64,000 nucleotides of DNA from Culex pipiens pallens (GCF_016801865.2 NC_068937.1:128378117-128442116); one strand, 5' to 3'. Positions 1-12,500 are shown, counted from the first letter of the stretch. Made by a program: numbers and translations. Notes: generated by a model from the sequence alone, not told the origin.

Positions 1-658
1 TCAGACTGATTGTGCAGTGAAATGTCGACAAAGAAATAGAAAAAAATATATGCTCCGCTAGTGTATGTAGAGTAGGTACATAGCGCAACACCCGCGCACT
101 CTGGCGGCCAAGTCGCGAATCTACCACCGCAAAAGGAAGGGGTGGTTTGAGAGATAGTGAGTCGTTGTTGTACATAAAACAAACATTTTCTCTTTCATTT
201 CGTGGTCGTCACTTCACAACCCATCGACAATAACCCACTTTTGGCGCAATGCTATATTTGTTGTGTATTTTTGTGCGCGACGACGACGACGGCGGCAAGG
301 TCAGAGCACAGAGAAATCGGCATTCGTGTCGCTGTTGTTGGTTTGGACACAACCAGTTTCACCTGTTTCAGCGAGCGAGCGCACACTATCAGCGATGTTC
401 TAAAACGGGTTCTCGCGCCTACTCTCGGAACAACTTCAAGTCAGAGGCTGCCCGTTGCAGATGTAACGGGACAGCCCATTTCTGGTCACGCACTTGCAGT
501 TTCTCGTTGTGTTTGCAAGTCACGAAGAAGAAATATATCTTCGTCCGTCTCATGAGGACAAATGACTTTCGAGCATTCGTGCGAACACAGATCTCACGAA
601 ACGGTGGAAAGTTGTTCGGAAATTGCGAGAAGCTTTCCTGCATTCGCTTGGTGAAATG
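1..658. other. Upstream non-coding DNA, nothing assigned
   Basis: No convincing exon, tRNA or repeat was recognised here. Short open frames at 202-665 overlap one another in two frames, resemble no known protein and lack splice-supported continuation. An untranslated upstream exon of the A20/AN1 gene could lie here, but the sequence alone does not show one. Confidence 0.5.
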
Positions 659-850
659 TTTATGAAATATCAAAACAGTGATATTTCATAACGCATTCGT
701 TGATTGACAGAATTGACAGACTGTACTTACCCATGATGATCCGCAGAATCTTAAATTATAACACACAAGTTTGTACTTACCAGCTGGAACAAGCAACTTT
801 TGTTATCAACACCCATCAGGTATATCAATGCTGACGTCCGTGATTGGGAA
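659..850 (+). repeat. Structured dispersed module, copy 1
   Basis: A perfect 13-bp hairpin has arms at 660-672 and 679-691 (TTATGAAATATCA and its reverse complement) and loop AAACAG at 673-678. It is followed by TGACAGAATTGACAG, two ACTTACC boxes and the closing box GACGTCCGTGATTGGGAA at 833-850. The same order and overall length recur in the other copies listed here, so this is a family and not chance. Function is unknown. Confidence 0.75.
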
Positions 851-2018
851 CCTCCCCCAACTTCCAAACATCACGCCAAGACCACACACGAGATTTCATC
901 TCGCTGATGTTGAACCCGTTGCTCTGCTTTTACGTCAAACGCCCAGGATCCCCTGCAAAGAGCGCTTCGATGGAGATTGCACCATCTCTACGTGTGTTGT
1001 GTATTACAAGCTATGACATCACAAACAAAAACTCACACTTTCACACAACGAAAAAAAAAAAACAAGCAAGCTAAGCCCGTGGAGTGCTGCGATCGTGCGC
1101 AGCATCCCAAAGCAAACTTCGAGTTTCAAGTGTGTGCTGGTGTGGCGCTTTTGAGTTGTATTGAGGTTAAAAGCATTCGACGGCCTACATTCACGGCATC
1201 GACCTTCTCTGGCCGTCGTCGGTCTCTGCTGGTGGTGCCCTCGACACCATCGAACTGCGCTGCACTTTATTGCTTTCGAGCGGCAGTGTGGTGTTGTGAT
1301 CTATATTTTCTTCAAGCTGTTGTTGACCAACACTTGGGTGCGGAACTGAGCAAAATGTGGAAACAATTTGTGGAAAACGACTGAAAATGAAAGTGAAATT
1401 AATGGAATTTTGTTGTTTGTACTGAAAGCCCCAAGACAAAACAATTTTCGATTAATTTTGCTTGCGTTTTATCAATTGATTGAGGAAATGTATCAGGCTT
1501 CTATTTCTGGAACTTCAACTCGAAGTTTATCACGTTCTGGCCATCCAATGTGTCACGTGTTGCGTGACGAACCAGGTGAAGTCAGTATCGTGAGATGTCG
1601 GTGGTTTCAAAGGCTCGAAAAGTGAAACCCATCAGAACAAGAAAACACCTGCAGTTCAAAGAAAAGCTGAGAAAGCACTTATTGTATGGCTGATTAACTG
1701 ACCGATTTCCGAGCACACGAGTCGGTTCTAGTTCGGAAATGGTTTCCATTATGACGACGTAACGATCGCATAACTTCAGTTTTGAAAAGCCAGCCCAAGC
1801 TTGTCTAATTGAGCAATTGAAAAGAGAAGCGTAATGTACTCTGCCGTGGAGTGCAACCCACCAACCACACACGTTCCAACTAATTGGTTTCAGGTGTGGG
1901 AAGTAACTACCTTAGAGAAAATCGTAAAAACACCTTCCATTTCCTGCAGTCTGAGAAGCGGCTCGTAAGGGCTTCGGAAATGTTGTTTCCTGATCATAAT
2001 TTTGAGTTTGAAGAGATG
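851..2018. other. Non-coding spacer upstream of the A20/AN1 gene
   Basis: Mixed-composition DNA with no supported exon. Several short open frames overlap on both strands without coding bias or family resemblance. A poly-A run lies near 1050-1065. Confidence 0.5.
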
Positions 2019-2201
2019 TTTACGAATTATCAAAACAGTGATAATTCATAACGCATCTGATATTGACTGACTGAAGTTACTTACCTGATCACCAACGCTG
2101 GACTCACTGGAACACTACTCTTTATTTGTACTTACCCAACTTACAGTAATGGCCAGGATAACATAAACAGGTATATCATGTCTGACGTCCGTGTTCGGGA
2201 A
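2019..2201 (+). repeat. Structured dispersed module, copy 2
   Basis: The hairpin arms are 2020-2032 and 2039-2051 around the loop AAACAG. The core stem is GAATTATC/GATAATTC, where copy 1 has GAAATATC/GATATTTC, so one pair has flipped A-T to T-A with pairing kept. One C/A mismatch lies in the outer stem. ACTTACC boxes follow, and the closing box GACGTCCGTGTTCGGGAA is at 2184-2201. Confidence 0.75.
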
Positions 2202-2799
2202 CTCAACTAGTTTCAATGTCCTTTCCGCAAAACCTTACCCCAACAAGCCAAAAGCAATAATCCATTACAAGGTCATCCCCTAAAAGTCGTGTTCGTCTTG
2301 TTCCGACCGACCACTTCAGACCGAACTTCCGACGGTCAAAGCAATTTCAGCTTTATGGAACAAAAAGGAGGCAGGGATAACAGCGAAAAATCATTCCAAA
2401 AGTCTTTAACCCTATCCACAATCCAACCAGCAGCAAACCCCATTATAATGCTATATGCTGATGAAGAACCAAGAGGGGGCAACGGAACAACAGAAAAAGA
2501 AAAAAAAATCGACGACGACATGTTCGTCTGGGTTCGAAAATAGCTTCAAACGAGAAACGAACACGAAAAATTCAAACCATGGGCGTAGGCTAGTAAAGGA
2601 GAGCAACACCAGTCTGGATTATTGCTGCTCGTCAGAAAGTTGGAACTACTATTAATCTTTTGTTCCTCTTTTCTTTGAGATTACCGCGATCCGGACACGT
2701 CGAAAGCTTCCTTGGGGGGACAGGAATCTTCGAAAAATGTGCGTTGATACGCATCTTAATCGGATGGAAGCCGAAATAGAGAGAGGCTGGCCCGGAATG
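2202..2799. other. Non-coding spacer
   Basis: Purine-rich stretch with A-runs near 2500. No exon, RNA gene or recognisable element is supported. Confidence 0.45.
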
Positions 2800-3050
2800 T
2801 TTAGGAAACGTTGAAACAGCAACGTTTCGTAACTCATTCCTTATTCCAATGTTTATGGAATATCGAAACAGCGATATTTCATAACTCATTATGTTGAATT
2901 GACAGAATTGACATTGACAGAACTTACCCAAGGTTACAGCGACTCACGATTCAGCTTTTCTAGATTGTACATACCCGAATTCAGCTGGAACAGTCGACTT
3001 TGCCACCACATCAATTTTGGTATATCAATGTTGAAGTCCGTGTTAGGGAA
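2800..3050 (+). repeat. Structured dispersed module, copy 3, with tandem double hairpin
   Basis: Two hairpins stand in tandem, 52 bases apart. The first has arms 2801-2813 and 2820-2832 (core GAAACGTTG/CAACGTTTC, loop AAACAG, one outer mismatch). The second has arms 2853-2865 and 2872-2884 (TTATGGAATATCG, one G-T pair, loop AAACAG). Flanks and loop are nearly identical, yet the stems differ and each still pairs. TTGACAG repeats, ACTTACC and the closing box GAAGTCCGTGTTAGGGAA (3033-3050) follow. Confidence 0.78.
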
Positions 3051-3956
3051 GCTCGATTTGAGATTGGAGGTTTCGACGAATACCGTGTTTTCTCTCATTC
3101 AAACGACCCCCCGTCGATCAAGTGGAACAATTTCGTTGGAAGCAGGAGAAAAGTCGTCCAGTGATTGATGGCGTCTACAGCCAGTGACCAGACGCGTAGT
3201 GTGAAAGGCTCAGATCATCAATTTCAATCCTCTCCATCGCATTCCACAACAACTGGTCCAACCGATCAACCGGTGAAATCCTAGAGGACCGGGTCCGACG
3301 CTCCGGAGTGACAAGCAAGACTAAACAAACGGGGCACGATCGAGTGTCTTGCACTGTTGCTATCACACACGACACCAACTGCGAGGTGTCGGATGGCTTG
3401 CTGGAGCTAAAGAAAGATGATGAAACGGAGGAGCCGGTCGTCATACGAGACCGCTGACGTTGTTGTACGAGCGGTGGCCTGATGTGGTTGATTGGAGAGC
3501 GATAAGACACACCAGGTTGGCAGTGCTGCCAACCGTGGCTAGATCTTCTCGTACACCGGGATGACTCATGGTTACTTTGACTTTTCCCGGATGTGGAAGG
3601 AAATTGGAGTTCGTCAGAGGCACAATATCGAATGAATCATACACCCGTCTTGTCAATGTTTTTTTTTTTTTATTGAATATCGGATGGATGGCGTCAGTCA
3701 GTGGTGCGCAAATTAGGTTATGGTCTGAACCACTCGAGACTGCGGCCATGGGTAAGCGAAGCGCAGCCATGAAACAACGCAGTAATGAGAGCTCTGTTAC
3801 ATCAACGAGCGAGCTTTTCCGCAGCCCCGCACGAATGTGGGCCGAACCGGAGCTTATGACGGGTTGGCTGATTCACCACGCTGGAGGTTTTCCTTTCGAC
3901 TTGCAACAACATACTGCAGTCATGGGAAACCGCGCTTGCGATGAATCAGTCGAAGA
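3051..3956. other. Non-coding spacer with an unsupported open frame
   Basis: A 145-codon open frame (3568-4005, +) lies mostly here but reads through the hairpin of the next module copy. It shows no domain, no splice context and no family resemblance, so I do not call it a gene. Confidence 0.45.
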
Positions 3957-4144
3957 ACATGGAATATCGAAAAAGCGATATTTCATGATTCATTCGGGAT
4001 TTTGACAGAATTGACAGATTGGGTTTGACAGAATTGACAGAACTTGTACTTACCACTTTCCAACAGCTACATAACCACTAAACACCTCAAACATTGCATC
4101 GAACTATCCGGTAGTACCTCGATTCTGAAGTCCGTGTTTGGGAA
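3957..4144 (+). repeat. Structured dispersed module, copy 4
   Basis: The hairpin arms are 3958-3969 (CATGGAATATCG) and 3976-3987 (CGATATTTCATG), loop AAAAAG. The outermost pair is C-G where other copies have T-A, another compensated change. Two TTGACAG clusters, GTACTTACC and the closing box GAAGTCCGTGTTTGGGAA at 4127-4144 follow in the usual order. Confidence 0.75.
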
Positions 4145-4499
4145 CCGCTCAACATTCTGCTCCTGCAATGTGACGCAAAATGATGAACAAAACAACATAC
4201 GATTGCAACGGTGCAAACAACATTCACATTTTGCAGTCCGCGTATTTGCACGGCCTGCGTGACGTCACGAAATTGTTATGTACACAAAACACCCCCACAC
4301 ACACACACGCCGTCCGACGCGATTTGTCTTCTTCGCTTCTTGTTTGCGGTGCGAACCTCTCGAAAATCAACTGCTGTCAAAAGAGCCGTGTCGTGTCGTG
4401 TGACGAGTGTGTAAATATTTTCTCAATCGCCTAGCAGGCACACCAGCGTAGAGTTGTGGGGGTGTATAGGTGTGTGCGAGGGGGGAATGGTTTGTTTGC

Positions 4500-5490
4500 T
4501 ACGGGAAGGTTGTCTCGACGATGTCGAGAGAGTGAGAGAAGGTTGCCCGCTCATCTGACCAAGGAGAGAATGTAATTAATCAAATTTATGTGCGAGAGCG
4601 CGAGCAAAGTTTATTCTATTCCGTATGTGTAATTTTCATAATGGCTGCTGGTGGAACCTGAAAATGAACAGAAATTAAGCAAAATACGGGATTGTTGGAT
4701 TGTTTTAGGATTGCTAAGACATACTTCTACAGTTTTTTCCATAAACTGTTACGCAAAAGCAGACAGTTTCTTTTTCATATATTTTGAACGAACGTTAGGT
4801 CGAAAAAGTGCTTTAGTCTTTAGACAATGTATTCAAAGAGTAATAAAGTGCCTAATAAGCTCAAATACTGAATCTTTTTTAAATTTTTATATCATCATAT
4901 TTCATCACTATTGTTGCTAAAATGAATTGTCATTTTGCTGAATCAAATTCTCTCTTTCATCCTGCATGTATTGGTGAATCAACTCGGGAGAGTCTCCACT
5001 CTCTCAATCCTTTTACTCTCGCATCTCTCGGAATTTCACCAACACAACCAAACCGTCTAACTTCTCTCGCTCTCTCTTCTCGGATTCGCTTATTGCCATC
5101 CATCGTAATTCGTGTGTTTTTTTGCTTCACTTTTTGTGACCTCATTCGTGTGCTCGACACCGCGCTCTCCCCCGCCCGTCCACCTACGACGACACGGTTC
5201 TCGTCCCATGTCCCCCGCCGAGGTTTTCTCGACCAACTGCTTGCGCGTGATATCCATTACAAACACAGACACACATGCACGAGCTGCTGTTTGGGGTAGC
5301 TCGCGTCTCTTTGTCCGCTCTACCTACACCGCTATCTTTCCTTGGCCTTCCTGCTTGTTTTGTCTCCTCTTCTTCTTCTTCTTCTTCTGCTTGAGTCGTC
5401 GCGCGTGTTTGCTGCCGTCAAAGCTACTTGTAAATACACTGAAGTCTCTCTCTCTCTGTGCTGTCGTTCCAATTGGAACGAGACGGGATG
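4500..5490 (+). promoter_or_regulatory. GAGA/CTCTC-rich candidate promoter region of the A20/AN1 gene
   Basis: Dense GAGAG/CTCTC tracts occur at about 4520-4540, 4590-4600, 4985-5030, 5060-5085 and 5445-5460, followed by GC-richer DNA with CpG-containing stretches. In dipterans such tracts are typical of GAGA-factor-bound promoters; that is family knowledge. Placing the start site here is an inference from position, about 1-2 kb before the initiator codon. A TGACGTCA site lies further up, near 4261-4268. No TATA box could be chosen. Confidence 0.35.
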
Positions 5491-5706
5491 AGACTGTCTT
5501 TGTTGCCCTGCCCAGCTGTGGCGCACTATCTGACTCGTTCGTTCCTCGATCCGCTAGGAACTTCTTTTTTACTTCCTTTTTCTTCTGTCGTTTTGTTTGT
5601 TGTTGTTATTGCAGCTTCTACTGTCACACATTGAGAGTTTCTTGTTCTTATGGTTGCTTTGATGTTTCGCTGATGACGGTTGTTTATTAGTGCGCTGTTT
5701 TTCACA

Positions 5707-5843
5707 GTGAGTGTCTTCCTGTGATGCTTCGTTTTGTCGCAGTAGGCTATAGATTAGTACTCCCTGTTATTAGAAACGTCAGAAAAGTGTTTATCTTATT
5801 TTATGAAACGTTTTCTAACGTACATTTTCTTTCTCCGTTACAG
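5707..5843 (+). other. Possible intron in the 5' UTR
   Basis: A GTGAGT donor at 5707 and a pyrimidine-rich TTACAG acceptor ending at 5843 bracket 137 AT-rich bases between pyrimidine-rich upstream DNA and the GC-rich leader that runs into the start codon. This would make a non-coding first exon upstream. The acceptor is the stronger of the two signals. Confidence 0.35.
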
Positions 5844-6496
5844 ATTCGCAATCGCGACATCCTCCCCGCCCCGTCAGCTACGTGACACGACACAACCCAC
5901 GGGATTGGCCAGGAAACCCGGCTTGGCGCCAGTGTCCACTTTCGGTTCCGGTCCCCACTTGTGAAAGGGACTATCGCAGTAGGCGCGCGTGTGACAACTG
6001 CCAAACCCCCCAGTGTGAAGCGAGAAAAAAGCAGCCTGTCTGTGTGTCAAACTAAGACGAAGAATATTCGCGTTTGAGCCAGAACCAGTATTGTTCCGGA
6101 TTCCGACCGGATTAGTAGCGGGAGCAGCAGCAAATTTGAAGTGTGCAATCAAAAAATCAAAAAAGACACGGAAAATAGAGAAAAAAAAATCCGTTGAAGT
6201 TTAGTGTGAACCGTTTCGTTTTTTTAGTTATCTAGTTTTTCGTTTTATCAAATTGAAATTGAATAGTTTTACCCGAACCCCCCTCGGAAAAAAAAAACCG
6301 TTGTGACCGCGGGCACGTGCGCGGTGTGATTGAGGTCCGGTAGCATCGGACCGGTCCGGCAGAAGAGGCTCGCCGTCGACTGACAGGGTCGAGCAGGAAG
6401 GAGGAAATTAGCGAAAACAGAAAACAGCGCCAAATACCAGAAGAACCTTCCCACCCGGAAACCACCCCCGCAGTCACAATAGAACACATACACAGA
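5844..6496 (+). other. 5' UTR of the A20/AN1 zinc-finger gene
   Basis: GC-rich leader running continuously from a good acceptor (TTACAG ending at 5843) to the first ATG of the coding sequence. No long frame opens in the sense direction. Several short A-runs (6179-6190, 6289-6298) are present. Confidence 0.5.
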
Positions 6497-6595
6497 ATGG
6501 AGCGCGAGTCGAATCCAATGCAGCCGATGTGCAGATCGGGTTGCGGCTTCTACGGCAATCCCGCACAGGACGGTCTCTGCTCAGTGTGCTATAAG
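6497..6595 (+). CDS. ZFAND5/6: A20/AN1 gene exon 1: start and A20 finger
   Basis: Encodes residues 1-33, beginning MERESNPMQPMC and holding all four A20 cysteines. The ATG at 6497 is chosen because the finger follows at the usual family distance. The exon ends in AAG before a GTGAGT donor, phase 0. Confidence 0.93.
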
Positions 6596-9500
6596 GTGAG
6601 TGTGGTCATTATTATTACTAATAAATGTACTTATAGCAAAATGAAATCGTAACTCATTGAAAAGCCAACTTTTTGAGAGAATGCTGGGTCGATTATTGGA
6701 AGCCTTTAGCATTCTTCTTTTTAATGGCCAGAACTACTGTCTAATGTTTATCGTAAAGACGATTTGTGAAAATGATTTGAATTTGAGTAGAGGTGGGCAA
6801 AAATGAGCGAGCCGGTTCAAATCTTAAAATTGTACGATGCCTCCCGAGCTATGATGCTGTGTGGAGGACTTAAATAACATAAACCCGTCGCGGAGCCTTC
6901 CAAGCTTAAATACTAAGGGAAGGTATTTATGGTGAACACACAAAAACACTTGCGCACAGTTCATTTCAATACTCAATAAATGTAATTTTGCACCACGATT
7001 ATCTCGATTACCCAAAAAATTAGCGTGCCTTTCGATTATTTTTTTTCCAGTGGAAAGTTTATAAACAGGAGCTAACTCCAATCAGGAATATTTTTTTTTT
7101 TTTAATTGCTGAAATATTTCAGTTAAAACTTATTTCTTCTTTACCACCACTTGACCTTTTTGTACATTTTTGAGCTCTTCTAGACAATTGTAGACCTTGT
7201 CAAAATGAACATTTTTCTCCTTGAAAACGAATTTTGGTCAATTCTATCAAAAGTTATGGGCAAAAAACGATAAAAAATGCTCATTTTCAAATTAATATAA
7301 AATAAGTGAAACAAAATAGACCTCCAAGATATTTTCAACAAATGTACTCTAAAATGTGTACTTTCAGATACTTCCAAGTACGATGTCCAACTTCACCACC
7401 TTTTGGAGATATCTGTAGTTTTTGTTAAAGGTCCAATAAACCAAATTTTCAGTATTAGCTTTTTGGGTGTTTTTTATTACTCCTGACTCAACGAAGTTGA
7501 TTTTATAGCTGTCGGCCACCATTGCACAGTGGTCCAGATCGCCAAATTAAGTGGAAAATTGATTTTCCGTAAAATGATGAAGTTTTGGAGCTTTGGTGTC
7601 TTCAGAAGAGTTGTTGCATATGGAATGGGGCAAATTTTGGTTTGGTTGGAAATTAGGGTGGTTCACGATTAGGGTGATTTTGAAAATCTAACTTTTCAGG
7701 AATATTTTTGGGATTTTTTTTGTCTTCTAAAAAGTTGTTGGGCTTGCCAATCCAAGCAACTTTGTCGAAGACACCAAAATTTTATCTCGCAATATACGCC
7801 TTCTACGACCAAATTTATAGAATGCATCTGAGCAAACCTTAAAAAAAAGTTTTTTGAACCTGGCAATTCAGGGTTAAGTTTTAGAGAAAAGTGGTATTCG
7901 GGGCACTTTTTTAGCATTAAACATTTTTATTTTTTGACAAGTCAATTTGGACTTAAGGGTCGAAAGTTACAGCGATTTTAAGGTAAAAAAGATGCAAATT
8001 TAAAAGTTAAATATCTCGAAAAGGCGCTAGTCAAATTTCATTTGAAAGAGGAGATCCAGCACTGCAAACGCTGAAAAAATCTCATGGGTGTTTTTCTATA
8101 AACTCGAGATATCTTCATTTGAAAACGTCTAATCTTCAAGGGAAAATCTTATGGGACCACCCTAACGAATTTCGAAAATTTTCCAAATATATGTTTTTCC
8201 ATGTAATTTTACCCGCTGAAGCTGAATCTGCCCTCAGAATTGACCCAAATTGTCGAAAAATCGATTTTTGGTCAAATTATGGGTTTAATTGGTAATTTTA
8301 CATGGAAACCCAAAATATGACCAAAAATCGAGTTTTCGACACTGTGCTTTGCTAGTACCAACCACTAGTGTCTTCCTTTTTATCTACAAGGACTTCGCCG
8401 CCCTGGGCTCCTAAGTGTATGAAAGTATGGCACGGAGCGACGGCGCCGAATACCCATATTTACACAAAGAATTTTAGAGCGCCCGCCACGGGATTCGAAC
8501 CAGCAACCTTTGGATTGTGAGTCCAGTACGCGATCCGATTGATCCACACGGGCGGGACACCTGACTCAAGGCGGTTTCAAAAACAATTCAAAAATTGCGT
8601 CTTTTTCAACGTATTTTGACTATAAATTTCGATCTAAGAGACCAATTTTCATTCTTTTAGAAGAGAAATGGATGTTTTATTGAGCTCTACAAATGTCTAG
8701 AAGACACCAACTCGCAACGACGTTAGCCTGAATTGATAAATAAAAGCATGAGCATGAGCATGGGCATGAGCATGAGCATGAGCATGAGCATGAGAGACCA
8801 CCCATGGTTGTCCTTCTCCGTTGCTGAACAGGACCGTAATATCCTATCAATACAACCGACCATACGCGTGAACGATCTAATGGTGTTTCCCTTATCAACA
8901 GCATGTATGAATGCGTTGAAAAGATAAAACATCAAGATCATTAAAACTAGATCTGAAGCAAATAGGTAACAGTCATTGGCCACCAACGGCGCCCGCCATG
9001 TCAGTTTGTAGATCTCGGGGGATTGGGACGGGAATGTTAGTTAGCACAGGTTGCTACCAAGGGTGGGTTCTATACGATATCCACACCCCCACGTGTGCCG
9101 GAAAACTACTTCTACTTGGGATTTTGTTAGTGGGTAAGGGTAATGGCCAGGATTCAACATAGAGGATGATGATGCGACCCAATAATCAATAAATTTTGTT
9201 TAATAGTGTGATGTATTATGCATTCTCAAGGCAAACAGTCGGAGGATGCGGATGAGATTATTCCCGGTTATTTGGTGTTGAGTTTAGCATAAATGATTCA
9301 ATCTTAGACAGCCGGCTGTGGAAAGATAAAACCAAATAAAATGCGAAAACGCGAAACCGCCCGGACCGAAAAACCCGCACAATCGAAAACGGCAACGAAA
9401 ATCCTGCGTGATGACCGCGACGCGCACCGTTTAAATTCTCCAAAGCAACTGTCAAACAATCGCGAAATCACCCGGGTCGAAATACACACACAATCGGGGG

Positions 9501-12500
9501 AAAACAAAGACGGAAACGGCAACGAAAATCCTGCGTGATAACCGCGACGCGCACCGTTCAAATTCTCCAAAGCAACTGTCAAACAATCGCGAAATCACCC
9601 GGGTCGAAATACACACACAATCGGGGGGAAAACAAAGACGGAAACGGCAACGAAAATCCTGCGTGATGACCGCGACGCGCACCGTTCAAATTCTCCAAAG
9701 CAACTCGTTAGCCTGAATTGATAAATAAAAAAATAAATCATAATCACCATAACTTAAATCAAATCACAAAAAATGGCTCTTAAAACTTCCCGTTTAATGA
9801 TAGTGTCGTTCAGCAAAGTTGCTCAGAATTGCGTTTCCTGCAACTTTTTCCCGCTAAAATAACGGCAGGATTGTAGGTTTCGCCCTTTTGAAATGTTGTT
9901 ACTGATTTCTCGAAGTGTGGCGTTACACCTGCAAGTGCACAGTGCAAGAACAATACAGAATATGATTTTGTTAGTTTCCTTATAACGATCATTCGTGCGC
10001 TAGAGAGGAGAACCATGATCCCTTTCGGTTTTTTTTGTCTTGATGAGTGTCAAAAAAAAAAAAAAATCTCTGATGAAGATTCATCCATGCTGCTTTAAGG
10101 AGGTATTACTATGAACTATGACTATGAAAAACAAACAAACAAACTCGCACTTTTTGATGTTTGAAAGTTTGACAAACTCGCAAACAAAGCTAAATTTATG
10201 CAGGCTGACATTTTTGCAAACAATAACAGGCAAACAAACAAAGCAGACAAAATGCGAGTTTGTTTGTCATAGTCTAATACCTCCTTTAGATGTTTCGTGA
10301 AAGTGAACTATTATTTATTTTAAAACTGATCAACAGTTTGCGTGGTACTATGGAAGAGCTGGTCTTTTAAATAAGAACAGGAATTTATAAAATAATAATT
10401 TGGGGGGTTTGGCTTGTTTTATATGACTAGCTAATATAAAATATGCATTATTGATTTCTTTTTCCATAACAACAAACATCCTGTCTTTAATTAACTTGTG
10501 CAAATTTACCATGAACTAATCCAATTTCCCTTCCCCGTTAACCATTGCAGGACTCGTTAAGAAAAAAGCAGCAACCCCCGGTCAGCAGCACACCTTCCGT
10601 CTCGGCGCCCCCGTCCGGTGGACCGCCGCCGCCCGCTTCCAGCACCAACATCGGCACCGTCGTCACATCGCAGAGCTTCGCCAACATCAGCACCGCGAAC
10701 GTCATCAACTCCAGCAACAACAGCAGCAGCAGCAGCACAGCATCCTCCGCCGTGGCCACCTCAATCTCGTCGGCCGTTGCCGCGGCCGTCGCGTCCGTGA
10801 CCAACACCGCACAACCCACGGTCCAGAGTGCCCTGTTCCAGAGTGCCGCCGACAAGCAGGATGTGAGTATCGTCTTCCTTTGTCCCGCGTCCTTGATAGA
10901 GCTTCTTTGAATTGGGTCCTAGGGTGCAAGTCTTGCAAGCACGACGGAGTCCGTTGACGAAGAGTCGGACGAAGCTATTGAAGAGTTGGGGTGCGATTGC
11001 GAGAGCGACCTGGAAGAAACGGAACAAGTTTTGGAAGCTAAATCTAGTAGTAGCGCAAGTGGGGAAGCTCAGATTGGCGAAGAATTTCAAGCTGGAACTT
11101 CTCGCAAAAGAGTATGTTGGTGGCTTGTAACTTTTCTAGCTCAACGTCAAACCCTTGAAAATGTCAGAGTAAAGTCAATGTAATAACTCTCTATTTCCGC
11201 TACTCTTCCCTTTTTTTTCTTATGATTCGGCATAGAAGATCGACGACGATTGTGGCGCCAGCTGCAGTGACGGTTCCAGCAATAACTCCACGATAGCCGA
11301 CAGCGACGACAAGGACGGCGATAAGGACGGCAAGAAGAAGAAGAACCGATGCGTGACCTGCCGCAAAAAGGTTGGACTGACTGGTAAGTATTTTTTCTCT
11401 TCACACCGGAAACTTTGTTTGCAAACTTGACTCTAAACTCGCTCATTAGCGATTGTTTGAGGAAAACATTTCACAATTATAAAAAATTAATGAAGTTAAA
11501 CGAACGACCTATGTACATAGGATCAAAATAAGTTTTCATTTGAGCATTTCGAGAAACTTGCCACTTCTAAAAGTATAAAGGTGTGAGTCTTGGCAACTGT
11601 ACTAACAAGCCGAGACTCACTCCTTTGCAAGTTATACAGAAAACCCAGTCGGAAGAAAGGCGCATGGTGGGGGCAGATACACGATATTTGGCAGATTTCC
11701 TGCAGACAAGACAACTCAATAAATTGGTCAAAAAAGGGTTTTGCGTTTCGAAAAGCGTCACGAGTATTTTAATACGCTTCCTCACTATTATTCTGCCGGC
11801 TATAAAGCTGACCTTGGGAAGTGCGTACTGCGCTTTAAGGGTGCACAGCAACCAAGGAAGTTGTTGTCTTCTTATTCCAAAATTGTCATACTTACAGGTC
11901 CAATTCTGCAACAGTTTGACTGTAAATATAGTTTAAATTTGTTGTAAATTGTAACAAAAATCTTGGTGCAAAAGCTCTGGTTGATGTGCTCCGTTAATCG
12001 ATCGAAAAAATTGCCTTTTTCAGTTAAAAGGCTGATACGGAGCTCGGAAGGAACAAGTGCATATTTGTTAAATGTTCTGATGAAAAAATCAAATAATTCG
12101 GATTTGCTTTTTTGAATGCGACTGAAAATAAAAAACGTTTAAAAAAATTAGAAAATTCTGAATTGCCTTATAATGCCGAATCTCAAAACGCAGAATCATA
12201 ATATTAAAAGGACGGATTTTGGTTTTTGCTCGAAATGAAGTAAACCAGAAAGAAAAGCCTAACAATTATCATTAAATTGCCTGACAGAAAAAATAAAAAA
12301 ATCTAAAACTTAAAAACCTTTAAACAGAAATTTAAAAATTGATAAATTTATAAACACCAATATATGTACAAAAAAATGAAAACAACAAAATAAAAAATTT
12401 TAATTTAAGAATATAAGAATAAAAGAATTTAATTTAAGAATTAAAGAATTTAAGGATTTTAATTTATGAACTAAAGAATTTAAGAATTTAAGAATTTAAG

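Noticed and set aside
3568..4005. 145-codon plus-strand frame
   Set aside because: Runs through the hairpin of module copy 4, shows no domain, and has no matching donor or acceptor.
5112..5690. 192-codon plus-strand frame upstream of the A20/AN1 gene
   Set aside because: Low-complexity Ser/Phe/Cys-rich translation of CT-rich promoter DNA, with no splice partner.
8481..8553. Functional tRNA-Val(CAC)
   Set aside because: The head has good box A/B and the right length, but the T-stem is poorly paired and a SINE body follows; a tRNA-derived SINE explains it better.
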